NCBI GenBank assembly: GCA_024643365.1
Contig: JAHENC010000018.1
Coordinates: forward strand, 116,894-180,893
Length of the DNA: 64,000 nt
Source: Crocinitomicaceae bacterium
GTDB lineage: Bacteria; Bacteroidota; Bacteroidia; Flavobacteriales_D; Crocinitomicaceae
Direction of reading: 5' to 3'
Shown: one piece after another, positions 49,420 through 57,540 of the stretch
Layout of the letters: every line of letters starts with the position of its first letter
How positions within the stretch are numbered: position 1 is the stretch's first letter
Notes under the pieces: model-generated
What the model was told of the DNA's origin: nothing
What the model saw: the letters and a program-made list of their open reading frames with translations, nothing else
Database searches by the model: none
Translations under genes and position numbers: made by a program

Positions 49420-50724
49420 CTAATTATTTGAAATGTTGTTGGTTAATTTTTTTAGTTCTAAATCAGCTGCAAGGAATTCTGCTATACTTTGGAGATAGTT
49501 TTGCTGATTCTGAATAAGCTCGTTTTGAGCGATCATTAAATCGTTCAAAGAAATTAGCCCTTGTTTATGTTTCTTTTCCTCCTGCTCATAGATAGACTGA
49601 GCCAGATCGACTTGTTGTTCGCTTAGCGTAACATTATTGAAGGCATTTTCTAATTGCAAAACAGCATTTTCAATTTCAACTTGTTGCGCATCTTTAGTTA
49701 ATTCCTCCTTTAACTTTAAGTTTTCCAATTCAAGATTCTTTTGATCTATCTTCTTATTCGTAACAGTTCCATTGAATAGTGGGTAAGTGAATCTTATTCC
49801 AGCATATCCTATGGGATAAAAGTTTAGAAACTGATTTGAACTTTGATCATATCCAAAACCTTGGGTTCCGTATGTTGCCACAAATCCAACCTCTGGTATG
49901 TATTTAGATTGTTTCATTGACTTTAAATCTATATTGATAATCTCTTGTTGCAATTGAATGATTTCTATATCCTTATTACCATTGTCTTCATACTGCATTA
50001 GGTCAATCATTAATATATTGTCCTCTACCTCAATAGTTGAAGCACTACCTGTAAGCAATTGAAGTACATTATAGATTTGCTGTAATTTGACGTCTAGATT
50101 GGCATGATACGAATGGAGTGTGGATACTTTTAATTCCAACTTCTTCACATCATTTTGATTCGCAACCTTTTGTTCGGCTAGTAATACAATATTTTGCTTA
50201 ACTCTTTCTGTATTTGAAATGGTTGAATCAATAAAAACCAATTGACTCTTTAATAGTTGAGCATTTCGATATATGTTTGAGACTTCAAAATAAATTTGAT
50301 CATACGTCTTTTGGACTTCTAGCTCTACTATTTTTTGAGCAGTTTCCAACTTATAAATATTGCCCATCAACCCTGATGAATATATAGGGACTTGTAACAA
50401 CACATTTGCATTGATGTTATGAGGAACTCCAAATTGAGCTTCTTTAAATTGTCCCTCTGGTCCACCGAAAACCGATAATGGCATGAGCTGATATGGGAGT
50501 TCAATGAAGTATTTATACTCACCATTAATACTAAGCTTTGGTAAAAGATTGGATTTAACTTCCTTATATTTCAGAGCTGATAATTTTTGAGAATTGTTAG
50601 CAATGGCAATTCTCTGATTGTTCGCATAAACGCTATCAATGCATTGCTGTAGTGTCCATGTTTGTCCGTATAGATTCATACTACTTAAAAATAAAATCAA
50701 TACGTTAGTAATTACTAACTTCAT
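49420..50724 (-). CDS. TolC-family outer-membrane efflux channel
   Basis: 434 aa with signal peptide (MKLVITNVLILFLSSMNLYGQ). TolC-type start W-T-L-Q-Q-C-I-D, then long paired helices (LKYKEVKSNLLPKLS and the two repeats of coiled hairpins) as expected. It supplies the outer-membrane duct for the RND pump. The codons for residues 3-7 (L-V-I-T-N) contain a perfect 16-bp palindrome that is nearly identical to the one at the operon promoter. The cupin gene stops 13 bases upstream. Confidence 0.92.
   Translation of the reverse strand: MKLVITNVLILFLSSMNLYGQTWTLQQCIDSVYANNQRIAIANNSQKLSALKYKEVKSNLLPKLSINGEYKYFIELPYQLMPLSVFGGPEGQFKEAQFGVPHNINANVLLQVPIYSSGLMGNIYKLETAQKIVELEVQKTYDQIYFEVSNIYRNAQLLKSQLVFIDSTISNTERVKQNIVLLAEQKVANQNDVKKLELKVSTLHSYHANLDVKLQQIYNVLQLLTGSASTIEVEDNILMIDLMQYEDNGNKDIEIIQLQQEIINIDLKSMKQSKYIPEVGFVATYGTQGFGYDQSSNQFLNFYPIGYAGIRFTYPLFNGTVTNKKIDQKNLELENLKLKEELTKDAQQVEIENAVLQLENAFNNVTLSEQQVDLAQSIYEQEEKKHKQGLISLNDLMIAQNELIQNQQNYLQSIAEFLAADLELKKLTNNISNN
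50704..50719. promoter_or_regulatory. Candidate TetR operator inside the TolC gene
   Basis: GTTAGTAATTACTAAC is a perfect 16-bp palindrome covering most of codons 3-8 of the TolC gene. It differs by one central base from the palindrome at 51860-51875. Bound repressor could act as a roadblock or control an internal start. Confidence 0.7.
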
Positions 50725-50737
50725 AACGCAAAAAATT

Positions 50738-51022
50738 TTATTTCAATAACACGAGTTGACTCGTTTCAATTCCATCCACCCAATGCTTTACCATTGGTTC
50801 TATTAAAACGCAAGCACCACTTGTAAGATCGTGTGTTTCTCCTTTCTCATTTTCAAATCGAGCAGAACCGCTTACACAAATTAAAAAAGCTTCCGTTTTA
50901 GTAATATGCTCTTTAAGATGTGCACCTTTTTGGATTTGTAATGCCGTTACGCTTCCTTCAACTCCTTTGAATAACGGGTATGTGGAAACAACTTTTTCTG
51001 AGTGTTTATCTTTTATATTCAT
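50738..51022 (-). CDS. Small cupin-domain protein
   Basis: 94 aa, one compact cupin barrel: GSVTALQIQKGAHLKEHITKTEAFLICVSGSARF supplies the first motif with Lys/His/Glu, and LTSGACVLIEPMVKHWVDG the second, with one His. One or two canonical metal-binding histidines are replaced (K-E-H rather than H-x-H), so metal binding is uncertain. It may be a sensor or detoxifying enzyme. It overlaps the lipoprotein gene by four bases (ATGA) and precedes TolC by 13, so it belongs to the efflux operon. Confidence 0.75.
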   Translation of the reverse strand: MNIKDKHSEKVVSTYPLFKGVEGSVTALQIQKGAHLKEHITKTEAFLICVSGSARFENEKGETHDLTSGACVLIEPMVKHWVDGIETSQLVLLK

Positions 51023-51447
51023 TTGAAATACAAATTAAATTCATTCATTGATTCTTGTATTGCTTCAAAAGATTGCTTTTGATCTTCCTTTGAATCTGCC
51101 GCATTTAGGTCCTTAACCAAATCAATAAATGGAAGTAGCCATTTATGAAGTTCATCATGCGCTTTTCCTGTCATTGTGCAATTTGATGTTAAAAGACCAA
51201 TATTTTCATCCAACTTAGATCCAAGTTCCTTAAAGTTTGGACTGGTTTGTTTTGATAGAGCTTCTATATCCGATTCCATATTTTCAATATGAACCATCAT
51301 TTCTTTGTTCACTTTCCATTTCTCATTGTTTACCAATTCTAAACGGTAGGTATGCTTATTTGATTCCGTATTTTCCTTGGAATCTGATTGGTTCGTACAG
51401 CTATTGATTAACAAAATAAGAAATATACTTGCTAAAATTGCTTTCAT
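51019..51447 (-). CDS. Lipoprotein of the efflux operon
   Basis: 142 aa with a signal peptide and lipobox (ILLINSC, Cys17). The mature part has WKVNKEMMVHIENM, then SNCTMTGKAHDELHKWLLPFIDLVKDL. The C-T-M-x-G-x-x-H-D-E-L-H-x-W pattern recurs in small Bacteroidota lipoproteins found beside metal-resistance genes; Cys, His and Glu make metal binding plausible. No enzyme family is recognised. It overlaps genes on both sides by four bases. Confidence 0.72.
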   Translation of the reverse strand: MKAILASIFLILLINSCTNQSDSKENTESNKHTYRLELVNNEKWKVNKEMMVHIENMESDIEALSKQTSPNFKELGSKLDENIGLLTSNCTMTGKAHDELHKWLLPFIDLVKDLNAADSKEDQKQSFEAIQESMNEFNLYFK

Positions 51448-51848
51448 TTTGAGTTCATTTTAAAAAATGAAACACCTAAAATTAGAACTGATACAGTCAT
51501 TGCAATAGCTCCTAATAGAACAAAAACAGGAGGCAAACCTAAATAGACTTCACCAAGTATCCCCAAAGGCATTAATAAGCCCGTTAAACCAAGTATGGAA
51601 ATCAGTTTTATTTTTTTCAATTTATCCGCAAACTGAAGTAATAAATATCCAATCACAATATTTAGAAATGCAAATAAGTTACCATGTACGTGCGCTAAAC
51701 GTGATTCAAAATGCTTTCCTATTGGATAAGATTCAGCCCATTCCTTTGCATTTGGAGCAAAGTCTCTAAGGTATATTAAGATGAATCCATACAGCATGAA
51801 AACACCCATTGTTATTAACCCGATTGATATATTGTTTTTTCCGTTCAT
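51444..51848 (-). CDS. Small membrane protein of the efflux operon
   Basis: 134 aa with about four membrane helices (roughly 8-27, 55-72, 79-97, 102-127). A HVHGNLFAFLN motif opens the second helix; paired histidines of this sort bind haem or metal in some membrane proteins, but no family is recognised. It is the first gene of the seven-gene operon, 12 bases from the palindrome at 51860, and overlaps the lipoprotein gene by four bases. Function unknown. Confidence 0.68.
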   Translation of the reverse strand: MNGKNNISIGLITMGVFMLYGFILIYLRDFAPNAKEWAESYPIGKHFESRLAHVHGNLFAFLNIVIGYLLLQFADKLKKIKLISILGLTGLLMPLGILGEVYLGLPPVFVLLGAIAMTVSVLILGVSFFKMNSK

Positions 51849-51859
51849 AAAAACCTAAT

Positions 51860-51875
51860 GTTAGTATTTACTAAC
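51860..51875. promoter_or_regulatory. Candidate TetR operator at the efflux-operon promoter
   Basis: GTTAGTATTTACTAAC, arms of seven bases (GTTAGTA/TACTAAC) around TT. It touches the -7 element of the operon and would cover the RNA start, an arrangement suited to repression. Confidence 0.75.
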
Positions 51876-51901
51876 AAAGATATGTAAAAGTTTTTTTTCA
51901 A
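51875..51901 (-). promoter_or_regulatory. Promoter of the efflux operon
   Basis: On the minus strand TATCTTTG (51882-51875) matches the -7 consensus, and TTG at 51901-51899 may be the -33 element, with a short spacer of 16 bases. It reads toward the first gene of the operon. Confidence 0.6.
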
Positions 51902-51925
51902 AAATTAAATACTAAATATTTTTCT

Positions 51926-52152
51926 GAAAAACAAAAAAAAACGAAAATTGCGCAGTAATTTGGGTTTTAGCTTGTGATGAACAAATCCATGGGAACACGC
52001 GTCAGCGTAATCCTGCATTTCAAAAATCATTTTGATAAGCGCATAAAAACAAAAACACCCGAAAACTGCACAGCAGTTTGGGTTTTAGCTTGCGATGAAC
52101 AAATCCATGGGAAACGCGTCAGCGTAATCTTCTACCAACTTTCAAAAATCAT
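51926..52152. repeat. Imperfect 105-bp direct repeat, two copies
   Basis: Copy 1 is about 51926-52032 and copy 2 about 52046-52152. The shared core includes TTTGGGTTTTAGCTTG, GATGAACAAATCCATGGGAA and CGCGTCAGCGTAATC. Copy 2 starts with a hairpin (ACCC..AAACTGC/GCAGTTT.GGGT); copy 1 has the related AAATTGC. Copy 2 runs into the last codon of the gene at 52149. It is the whole of this roughly 300-base gap apart from the operon promoter. Confidence 0.85.
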
Positions 52153-52616
52153 CTAAAATTCTTGCCGATTTTCAATCCTCCGAATAATGCGACGTCGTAC
52201 ATCAAACCGGGAATTTCCCCATAATTTTTTACGAAAAATGGGGCAATTTCGAATGAAAAATGAAATCCCGTTTTGGACATTAATTGCACTCCAAAGGGAA
52301 CATAAATAACCCGTTGAAATCCTTTCGAAAAAAAGGGTGGAATGATTGCGAAGGTTCCACCAACATATGGTGCGGCCAATTGTTTTTTATAATCCTTTCC
52401 AAAATAGTATTTCGCCCCAGTATAGGCTCCAAGAATTCCAAGTCCGACTTCTCCGTTGATGTTTGCTGTCCAAAAATGATTGTAACTGACAGATAAAATA
52501 GTGGTTGGACCACCTAACTGAATTCCAAAGCCATTCTTGTAAATCGATCGTGGATTGGACTGAGCGTTTAGAACAATATTTAATACTAAAAAACTAAAAA
52601 GAATTGCTTTTTTCAT
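52149..52616 (-). CDS. Small outer-membrane-like protein
   Basis: 155 aa with signal peptide (MKKAILFSFLVLNIVLNAQ). The rest alternates polar and hydrophobic residues in Gly-rich strands (GFGIQLGGPTTILSVSYNHF, GEVGLGILGAYTGAKYYFG, GFHFSFEIAPFF), suggesting a small beta-barrel. The open frame reaches 52685, but the first 23 residues are not signal-like, so the ATG at 52616 is preferred. Function unknown. The intergenic stretch up to 52763 holds a short palindrome AATCAC-AGG-GTGATT (52687-52701). Confidence 0.68.
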   Translation of the reverse strand: MKKAILFSFLVLNIVLNAQSNPRSIYKNGFGIQLGGPTTILSVSYNHFWTANINGEVGLGILGAYTGAKYYFGKDYKKQLAAPYVGGTFAIIPPFFSKGFQRVIYVPFGVQLMSKTGFHFSFEIAPFFVKNYGEIPGLMYDVALFGGLKIGKNFR

Positions 52617-52763
52617 CACTTGATTTGCTTTTGAATGAAACAAAAATAAGTGGGAAAAAAGTGTATGTGAAATTGAATCTTGCAATAATCACAGGGTGAT
52701 TTGTGAATTTCGCAAGTCCATTAAATGTTCATCGATGCAGGAGTCGATGTAGAAAGGACCTAC

Positions 52764-54224
52764 TTAAAACCCACTCAATAAACTATCATACGCATCATTG
52801 AATGAAAGTCCACCGGCCGTTCTTTTTTTCGATAACTGTTTGAATTCAACCAAAGCCCACAAAATGAATTCCATTAAAAAAGGAACGTCAATCGATGCGA
52901 CTTTCGGTTGGTACTTATGTAAGAGCATGTCCAAGGGTTGAATGGACAAAAGTGCCGATTCGTAGGTTTCTTCGTTTGCTTCATCAGATAATTCAAACGC
53001 ATCCGCTTCAAAGAACCATTTAAGAACTTCATCGTACGGTGTTTCTTGATCCTGTTTTTTCAGTTTTTCTACTTTTGGAAAATATTGAAGAAACAAGGTT
53101 TTCGTCGCTTCGCTGATTAAGTGTTGTGCAACGAAATTCGTTCCTTCTTGTTCGCCTTCATAGACAAGTTCCATTTTACCTGTAATGGATGGAATCATCC
53201 CGATGAGATCACTATAACGAATGGTCGTTTCTTTTTCGTTGTTCATCAACGCGCGACGTTCTGCGGTACTGATTAAATTCTCGTATGCGGTGATGCTCAT
53301 ACGTGCGCTCACACCACTTTTATGATCGATGTATTCACTTTCACGCGCTTCAAAGGCAATTTGTTCCAAGATGTCTTTGGCCAATTCAGGTACATGTACA
53401 TGACACGTGCGATTGTCCAGTTTTTCTGATTCTTGCTGGGTGATCTTCTTCGCTGTTTGAATGTCCGCGGAATAATGTGTAAGGATTTGAGAACCGATTC
53501 GGTCTTTCAGCGGTGTAACAATGCTTCCACGATTGGTGTAATCTTCAGGATTGGCTGTAAAAACGAATTGTAAATCCAAAGGTAAACGCAATTTGAATCC
53601 ACGAATTTGGACGTCGCCTTCTTCCAAAATATTAAATAAAGCAACTTGAATACGCGCTTGTAAATCCGGCAACTCATTGATGACAAATAAACAACGATTC
53701 GCTCTTGGAATCATCCCGAAATGAATCACTCGTTCATCCGCGTAACTTAATTTTAGGTTCGCGGCCTTGATGGGATCGATGTCTCCAATTAAATCGGCAA
53801 TCGTTACGTCTGGTGTAGCGAGTTTCTCAAAAAATCGTTCCGATCGGTGCAGCCAAGAGATAGGAGTGTTATCTCCGTGCTCAGCAACCAAGTCTCTCGC
53901 AAAACGACTGATTGGTTGAAACGGATCATCGTTCATCTCACTTCCCGTCACGTATGGAATGTATTCATCCAACAAATTCACCATCAGGCGAGCAATTCGT
54001 GTTTTTCCTTGTCCACGTAGTCCCAATAAATTGATGTTGTGCTTGGATAAAATCGCTCGCTCCAACTGCGGAATCACCGTATTTTCATAACCGTGCATAC
54101 CTGGAAAAGTCTCTTTTCCTTCCTTCAATGCAGCAATTAAGTTGTCTCTTAATTCTGTTTTGATACTTTTCGATTGGTATCCAGCTGCTTTCAGAGCGCC
54201 AAATGTGGAGATGGATGTGTTCAT
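52764..54224 (-). CDS. MoxR/magnesium-chelatase-like AAA+ ATPase
   Basis: 486 aa. An N-terminal TELRDNLIAALKEGKETFPG region precedes the AAA+ core: LLGLRGQGKTR (Walker A), RCLFVINELPDLQ (Walker B, with Asn-Glu instead of Asp-Glu), VFTANPEDYTNRG (sensor 1) and LKDRIGSQIL (arginine finger region). The C-terminal 170 residues are helical. Its partner is the VWA protein encoded 7 bases upstream; MoxR/VWA pairs act like chaperones in metal insertion or assembly of complexes. Substrate unknown. Confidence 0.85.
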   Translation of the reverse strand: MNTSISTFGALKAAGYQSKSIKTELRDNLIAALKEGKETFPGMHGYENTVIPQLERAILSKHNINLLGLRGQGKTRIARLMVNLLDEYIPYVTGSEMNDDPFQPISRFARDLVAEHGDNTPISWLHRSERFFEKLATPDVTIADLIGDIDPIKAANLKLSYADERVIHFGMIPRANRCLFVINELPDLQARIQVALFNILEEGDVQIRGFKLRLPLDLQFVFTANPEDYTNRGSIVTPLKDRIGSQILTHYSADIQTAKKITQQESEKLDNRTCHVHVPELAKDILEQIAFEARESEYIDHKSGVSARMSITAYENLISTAERRALMNNEKETTIRYSDLIGMIPSITGKMELVYEGEQEGTNFVAQHLISEATKTLFLQYFPKVEKLKKQDQETPYDEVLKWFFEADAFELSDEANEETYESALLSIQPLDMLLHKYQPKVASIDVPFLMEFILWALVEFKQLSKKRTAGGLSFNDAYDSLLSGF

Positions 54225-54231
54225 TTTTTGT

Positions 54232-55341
54232 TTAGTTAATTCGTTTTTTTCTATTGGTCTCGTAATCGTGAAAAATCATTTCACCAAGTCCTTTCAAACC
54301 GGTGAAAAAGGCTTTTCCTTTATTGGATGCAGTAAATTGTTCGACAAAGGATTGTAGATACGGATCTTGCGCAATCATGAAGGTCGTGATGGGAATGTGC
54401 ATCTTTCTGGATTGAGCAGCCATCGTGTAGCATTTCTCGACGATCATTTGATCGAGTCCATTGCTGTTTTTGTAGTATTGTCCATCAGGCATGCGCAAGC
54501 AACTTGGTTTTCCATCCGTAATCATGAAAATTTGCTTGTTTGTATTTCGTTTTCTGCGTAGGATGTCCATTGCTAATTCAAGTCCGGCAACCGTATTTGT
54601 ATGATAGGGACCAACATTCAAATAGGGGAGGTCCTTGATTTTGATCGGCCAAGCGTCGTTACCAAAAACGATTACATCCAAGGTGTCTTTTGGATAGGAT
54701 GTGGTAATCAATTCGGCCAAAGCCATCGCTACTTTTTTCGCGGGTGTAATACGATCCTCACCATACAAAATCATGCTGTGACTGATGTCAATCATCAAAA
54801 CCGTACTCATTTGCGATTTGTGGTGCGTATCTTCAACAACTAAATCTTGCTCAGTTAGTCTAAATTCACCTGCGCCATGATTGATTTGTGCGTTTTTTAA
54901 ACTTTCGGTAATGGAAATATTCTCCAAGGAATCGCCAAATTGAAAATCGCGAAACTCTCCTGTGGATTCGTCACCCTGTCCACTTTTTTTCGATTTATGG
55001 TTTCCGGCACCATTTTTTCGGATATTCCCAAAAATTTGGTCCATGGCATTTTTACGAAGGACACGTTCTGTTTTTGCTGTGATGGAAAGTTGTCCATTTC
55101 CATCTGGCTGAATTTCCTCGCGCAGGTATCCTTTTTTCTTCAGGTCTTCGATGAAATCCTCCATGGTGTAATCTTCCGTGGTGAGCTTGTATTCTTTATC
55201 GAGGATGTTTAACCAATCTAGCGCTTCATCCACATCACCCGAAGTGTGCGTAATTAATTCACTAAAAACATCAAACAGTTTCTCGAACGGAGTTTGATTT
55301 GGTGCTTCAAATGGAGTAAATACATAACCTGATTTTCGCAT
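54232..55341 (-). CDS. VWA-domain protein partnered with the AAA+ ATPase
   Basis: 369 aa. A mostly helical N-terminus (about 1-165) precedes a von Willebrand A domain with the MIDAS motif MIDISHSM (DxSxS), a conserved Thr in NTNKQIFMITDGKPS (DG motif), and FMIAQDPYLQ. It lacks membrane segments. The pair with the AAA+ gene resembles CoxD/CoxE-like and RavA/ViaA-like systems. It ends seven bases before the AAA+ start, so the two are expressed together. Confidence 0.85.
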   Translation of the reverse strand: MRKSGYVFTPFEAPNQTPFEKLFDVFSELITHTSGDVDEALDWLNILDKEYKLTTEDYTMEDFIEDLKKKGYLREEIQPDGNGQLSITAKTERVLRKNAMDQIFGNIRKNGAGNHKSKKSGQGDESTGEFRDFQFGDSLENISITESLKNAQINHGAGEFRLTEQDLVVEDTHHKSQMSTVLMIDISHSMILYGEDRITPAKKVAMALAELITTSYPKDTLDVIVFGNDAWPIKIKDLPYLNVGPYHTNTVAGLELAMDILRRKRNTNKQIFMITDGKPSCLRMPDGQYYKNSNGLDQMIVEKCYTMAAQSRKMHIPITTFMIAQDPYLQSFVEQFTASNKGKAFFTGLKGLGEMIFHDYETNRKKRIN

Positions 55342-55429
55342 GGAATGGATGTTTATTATCTAACACGAAGAAATCAAAAAAGTTCAAAAGTTTATGGCTT
55401 TCCCTTAGAGAAAATCGAGCAGCCAAGAA

Positions 55430-55669
55430 TTACTTTCTTTTTTTCAAATGATGAAGATAGAGTTGTTCTACTTTTTCACGTGCCCATGGAGTTCTGCGCA
55501 GAAAGACCAAACTCGATTTAACAGATGGATCGTGTTTGAAGCAGTTGATATTCACCTTGAAAGCTAAATGTTCCCACCCATAGTTCTCTACCAATTCTTC
55601 CAAAATTGTCGCTAGTTTAACTCCGTGCAACGGATTGTTGGGCTGGGGGACAGGTGTGTTCTCGTTCAT
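55430..55669 (-). CDS. VF530-family (DUF2132) protein
   Basis: 79 aa. The core [25 protein letters not shown], then [31 protein letters not shown], matches the VF530/DUF2132 family, small helical proteins first studied in Vibrio fischeri. Binding to DNA has been suggested from the SAP-like helical fold; activity is unproved. It stands alone between the VWA gene and the DevABC-like operon. The 224 bases to the next gene hold only a putative promoter at 55881. Confidence 0.85.
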   Translation of the reverse strand: MNENTPVPQPNNPLHGVKLATILEELVENYGWEHLAFKVNINCFKHDPSVKSSLVFLRRTPWAREKVEQLYLHHLKKRK

Positions 55670-55880
55670 GAATAAAAAGTATGAGGATAAAGGTACGAAT
55701 GTTAACGATTTTTCGATAAAAACAAGATCTAAAATCTGTGAGTTAATTTTTAGTCTTCTGTGAAATTCTGAACTTTGAAAGGTATGGGTTAATTTATGTT
55801 TTGAGTTTGAAATACACTACTTTTATTTTATGTTTAACGAAATTCTAAAATAGACTTCGGTAGGGCAAACAAATTCTACC

Positions 55881-55888
55881 TACCTTTG
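55881..55888 (+). promoter_or_regulatory. Putative -7 element for the DevABC-like operon
   Basis: TACCTTTG fits TAnnTTTG and ends five bases before the first ATG (55894), so the mRNA would be nearly leaderless, or translation starts at the second ATG (55900). No clear -33 element is seen. Confidence 0.45.
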
Positions 55889-55893
55889 TTTCT

Positions 55894-56604
55894 ATGACTA
55901 TGATAGCAAGATTAACAGGTGTTGGAAAAGAGTATCAAGTGGGTGATCAAACCATTGTTGCTTTGAAACCTGTGGACTTAGAAATCAACGAAGGGGAATT
56001 GGTGCTTATCATCGGACCATCAGGATCTGGTAAAACGACCTTGCTTTCATTGATAGGATGTGTTATTTATCCAAGTTATGGCGAATTATTTGTCAATGAT
56101 CTATTGGTCAATGACATGTCTCAAAAACAATTAGCGGCACTACGTTTGAATTCCATTGGGTTTGTCTTTCAAAGTTTCAATTTAATAGCACCTTTGAACG
56201 CATTTGACAATGTGCTGATGCCTTTGCAATTGAAAGGAATTCCAAGTGCTCTTGCAAAGAAAAAAGTAGAAGACGCTCTGGATTTAGTAGGAATGCTCGA
56301 TCGTAAAAAAAGTTTACCGAAACAACTTTCCGGTGGACAACAACAGCGCGTGGCCATTGCCCGTGCATTGGTGACTGATCCAAAATTAATTTTGTGTGAT
56401 GAACCAACAGCGTCATTGGATGCATCATCCATTTCAACCGTCATGAACGAACTTGTTTCATTGGCTAGAAGTGGAAAAGGTGTGTGTGTGGTAACGCATG
56501 ATCCAAGATTAATTGCCTATGCTGACCGTGTTATAAAGGTCGATGGTGGTCAGGCCACTGAAATTTCTAAAGAAGGTTTAACGAATACGTTTTCAGTACA
56601 TTAA
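55894..56604 (+). CDS. ABC exporter ATPase (MacB/DevA/LolD-like)
   Basis: 236 aa. Walker A GPSGSGKTT, Q-loop FVFQSFNLI, signature LSGGQQQR, Walker B LILCDEPTASLD and the switch histidine in VVTHDPR are all normal. The family drives MacB/FtsX-type permeases. The next genes encode an adaptor (2 bases later) and an FtsX-like permease (1 base later), the set of a DevABC-like exporter. Two ATGs occur at 55894 and 55900. Confidence 0.92.
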   Translation: MTMIARLTGVGKEYQVGDQTIVALKPVDLEINEGELVLIIGPSGSGKTTLLSLIGCVIYPSYGELFVNDLLVNDMSQKQLAALRLNSIGFVFQSFNLIAPLNAFDNVLMPLQLKGIPSALAKKKVEDALDLVGMLDRKKSLPKQLSGGQQQRVAIARALVTDPKLILCDEPTASLDASSISTVMNELVSLARSGKGVCVVTHDPRLIAYADRVIKVDGGQATEISKEGLTNTFSVH

Positions 56605-56606
56605 TT

Positions 56607-57539
56607 ATGAAAAAATCAGCACTATTTTTATTGCTCATTACTGTTGTTTCTGCCTGTGGCGGAAAACCAGAGGAGACAAAAAAGAAGAAAACAGATTATA
56701 AATTGAGTGAGATTAACCAATTAGTGGGAATCGCACGCATCGAACCAGAAAGTAAAATTTGTCCAATTGGCTCGGAAATTCCTGGTCGTGTCGTTTCGAT
56801 TTTGGTTACCGAAGGACAAGCGGTAAAGAAAGGCCAACTCATCATGTTGTTAGATGAAAGTTCGGAAGCTGCTCAAGTGCAACAAAGCGCTTCGAAAATA
56901 ACAACTCGTCAACAACGCGTGAAAAGTTTAGAAGCTAAAATTGCTGCTTTAGGTATTAAATTGAAAGCAGCGGATGTAGATCGCAAGCGCGATCGTTCAC
57001 TAGCGGATGCCAAAGCTGGAACGGAGAAAGCAGCCACAGATTCGGAAACGATCTTTAAAAACCTAGAAGCTGATTTGATGATTGCTAAAGCTGACTTGGA
57101 AGAAGCTATTGCGAGCGTGAAGGAAGTGAATGCAGAGTCGAATTACTTGACTCAACTGAAGGATAAAAAACGTGTTTATGCGCCAGAAGATGGTATGATG
57201 CTAAATTGGGACGTGAAACTAGGACAAGCAATTGCTGCTGGAACAAAGTTAGGTGATTTCGCTCCGGCTGGAAATTTAATGGCGATTACAGAAATTGATG
57301 AATTGTATGCTCTTAAAGTGAAAATGGGACAAAAAGTATCGATAAACTTGCAAGGAACGAATGATAAATTGTCAAGTGGTACTGTTATCTACTGTGCGCC
57401 CTATTTATCCAAGAAATCAATATTTAGCGATAGAGCAGACAATCTGGAAGATCGACGTGTCAGAGAAGTTCATGTGCGCGTGGACAATCCAAATGCTGTG
57501 TTGATTGGAAGTCGTGTTGAATGCATTATATCTTTATAG
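56607..57539 (+). CDS. Lipoprotein adaptor subunit (HlyD/DevB-like)
   Basis: 310 aa with a lipobox (VVSAC, Cys17) after a signal peptide, then a Lys-rich stretch. The lipoyl-like halves IGSEIPGRVVSILVTEGQAVKKGQLIMLLD and RVYAPEDGMMLNWDVKLGQAI flank a long coiled coil (about 93-175). The C-terminal domain resembles DevB/HlyD adaptors. It links the inner-membrane ABC complex to an outer-membrane channel, but no TolC gene lies next to it. Confidence 0.88.
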   Translation: MKKSALFLLLITVVSACGGKPEETKKKKTDYKLSEINQLVGIARIEPESKICPIGSEIPGRVVSILVTEGQAVKKGQLIMLLDESSEAAQVQQSASKITTRQQRVKSLEAKIAALGIKLKAADVDRKRDRSLADAKAGTEKAATDSETIFKNLEADLMIAKADLEEAIASVKEVNAESNYLTQLKDKKRVYAPEDGMMLNWDVKLGQAIAAGTKLGDFAPAGNLMAITEIDELYALKVKMGQKVSINLQGTNDKLSSGTVIYCAPYLSKKSIFSDRADNLEDRRVREVHVRVDNPNAVLIGSRVECIISL

Positions 57540-57540
57540 G

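Noticed and set aside
52617..52685. Longer start for the small outer-membrane protein
   Set aside because: The additional 23 residues disrupt a good signal peptide that begins at the ATG at 52616.
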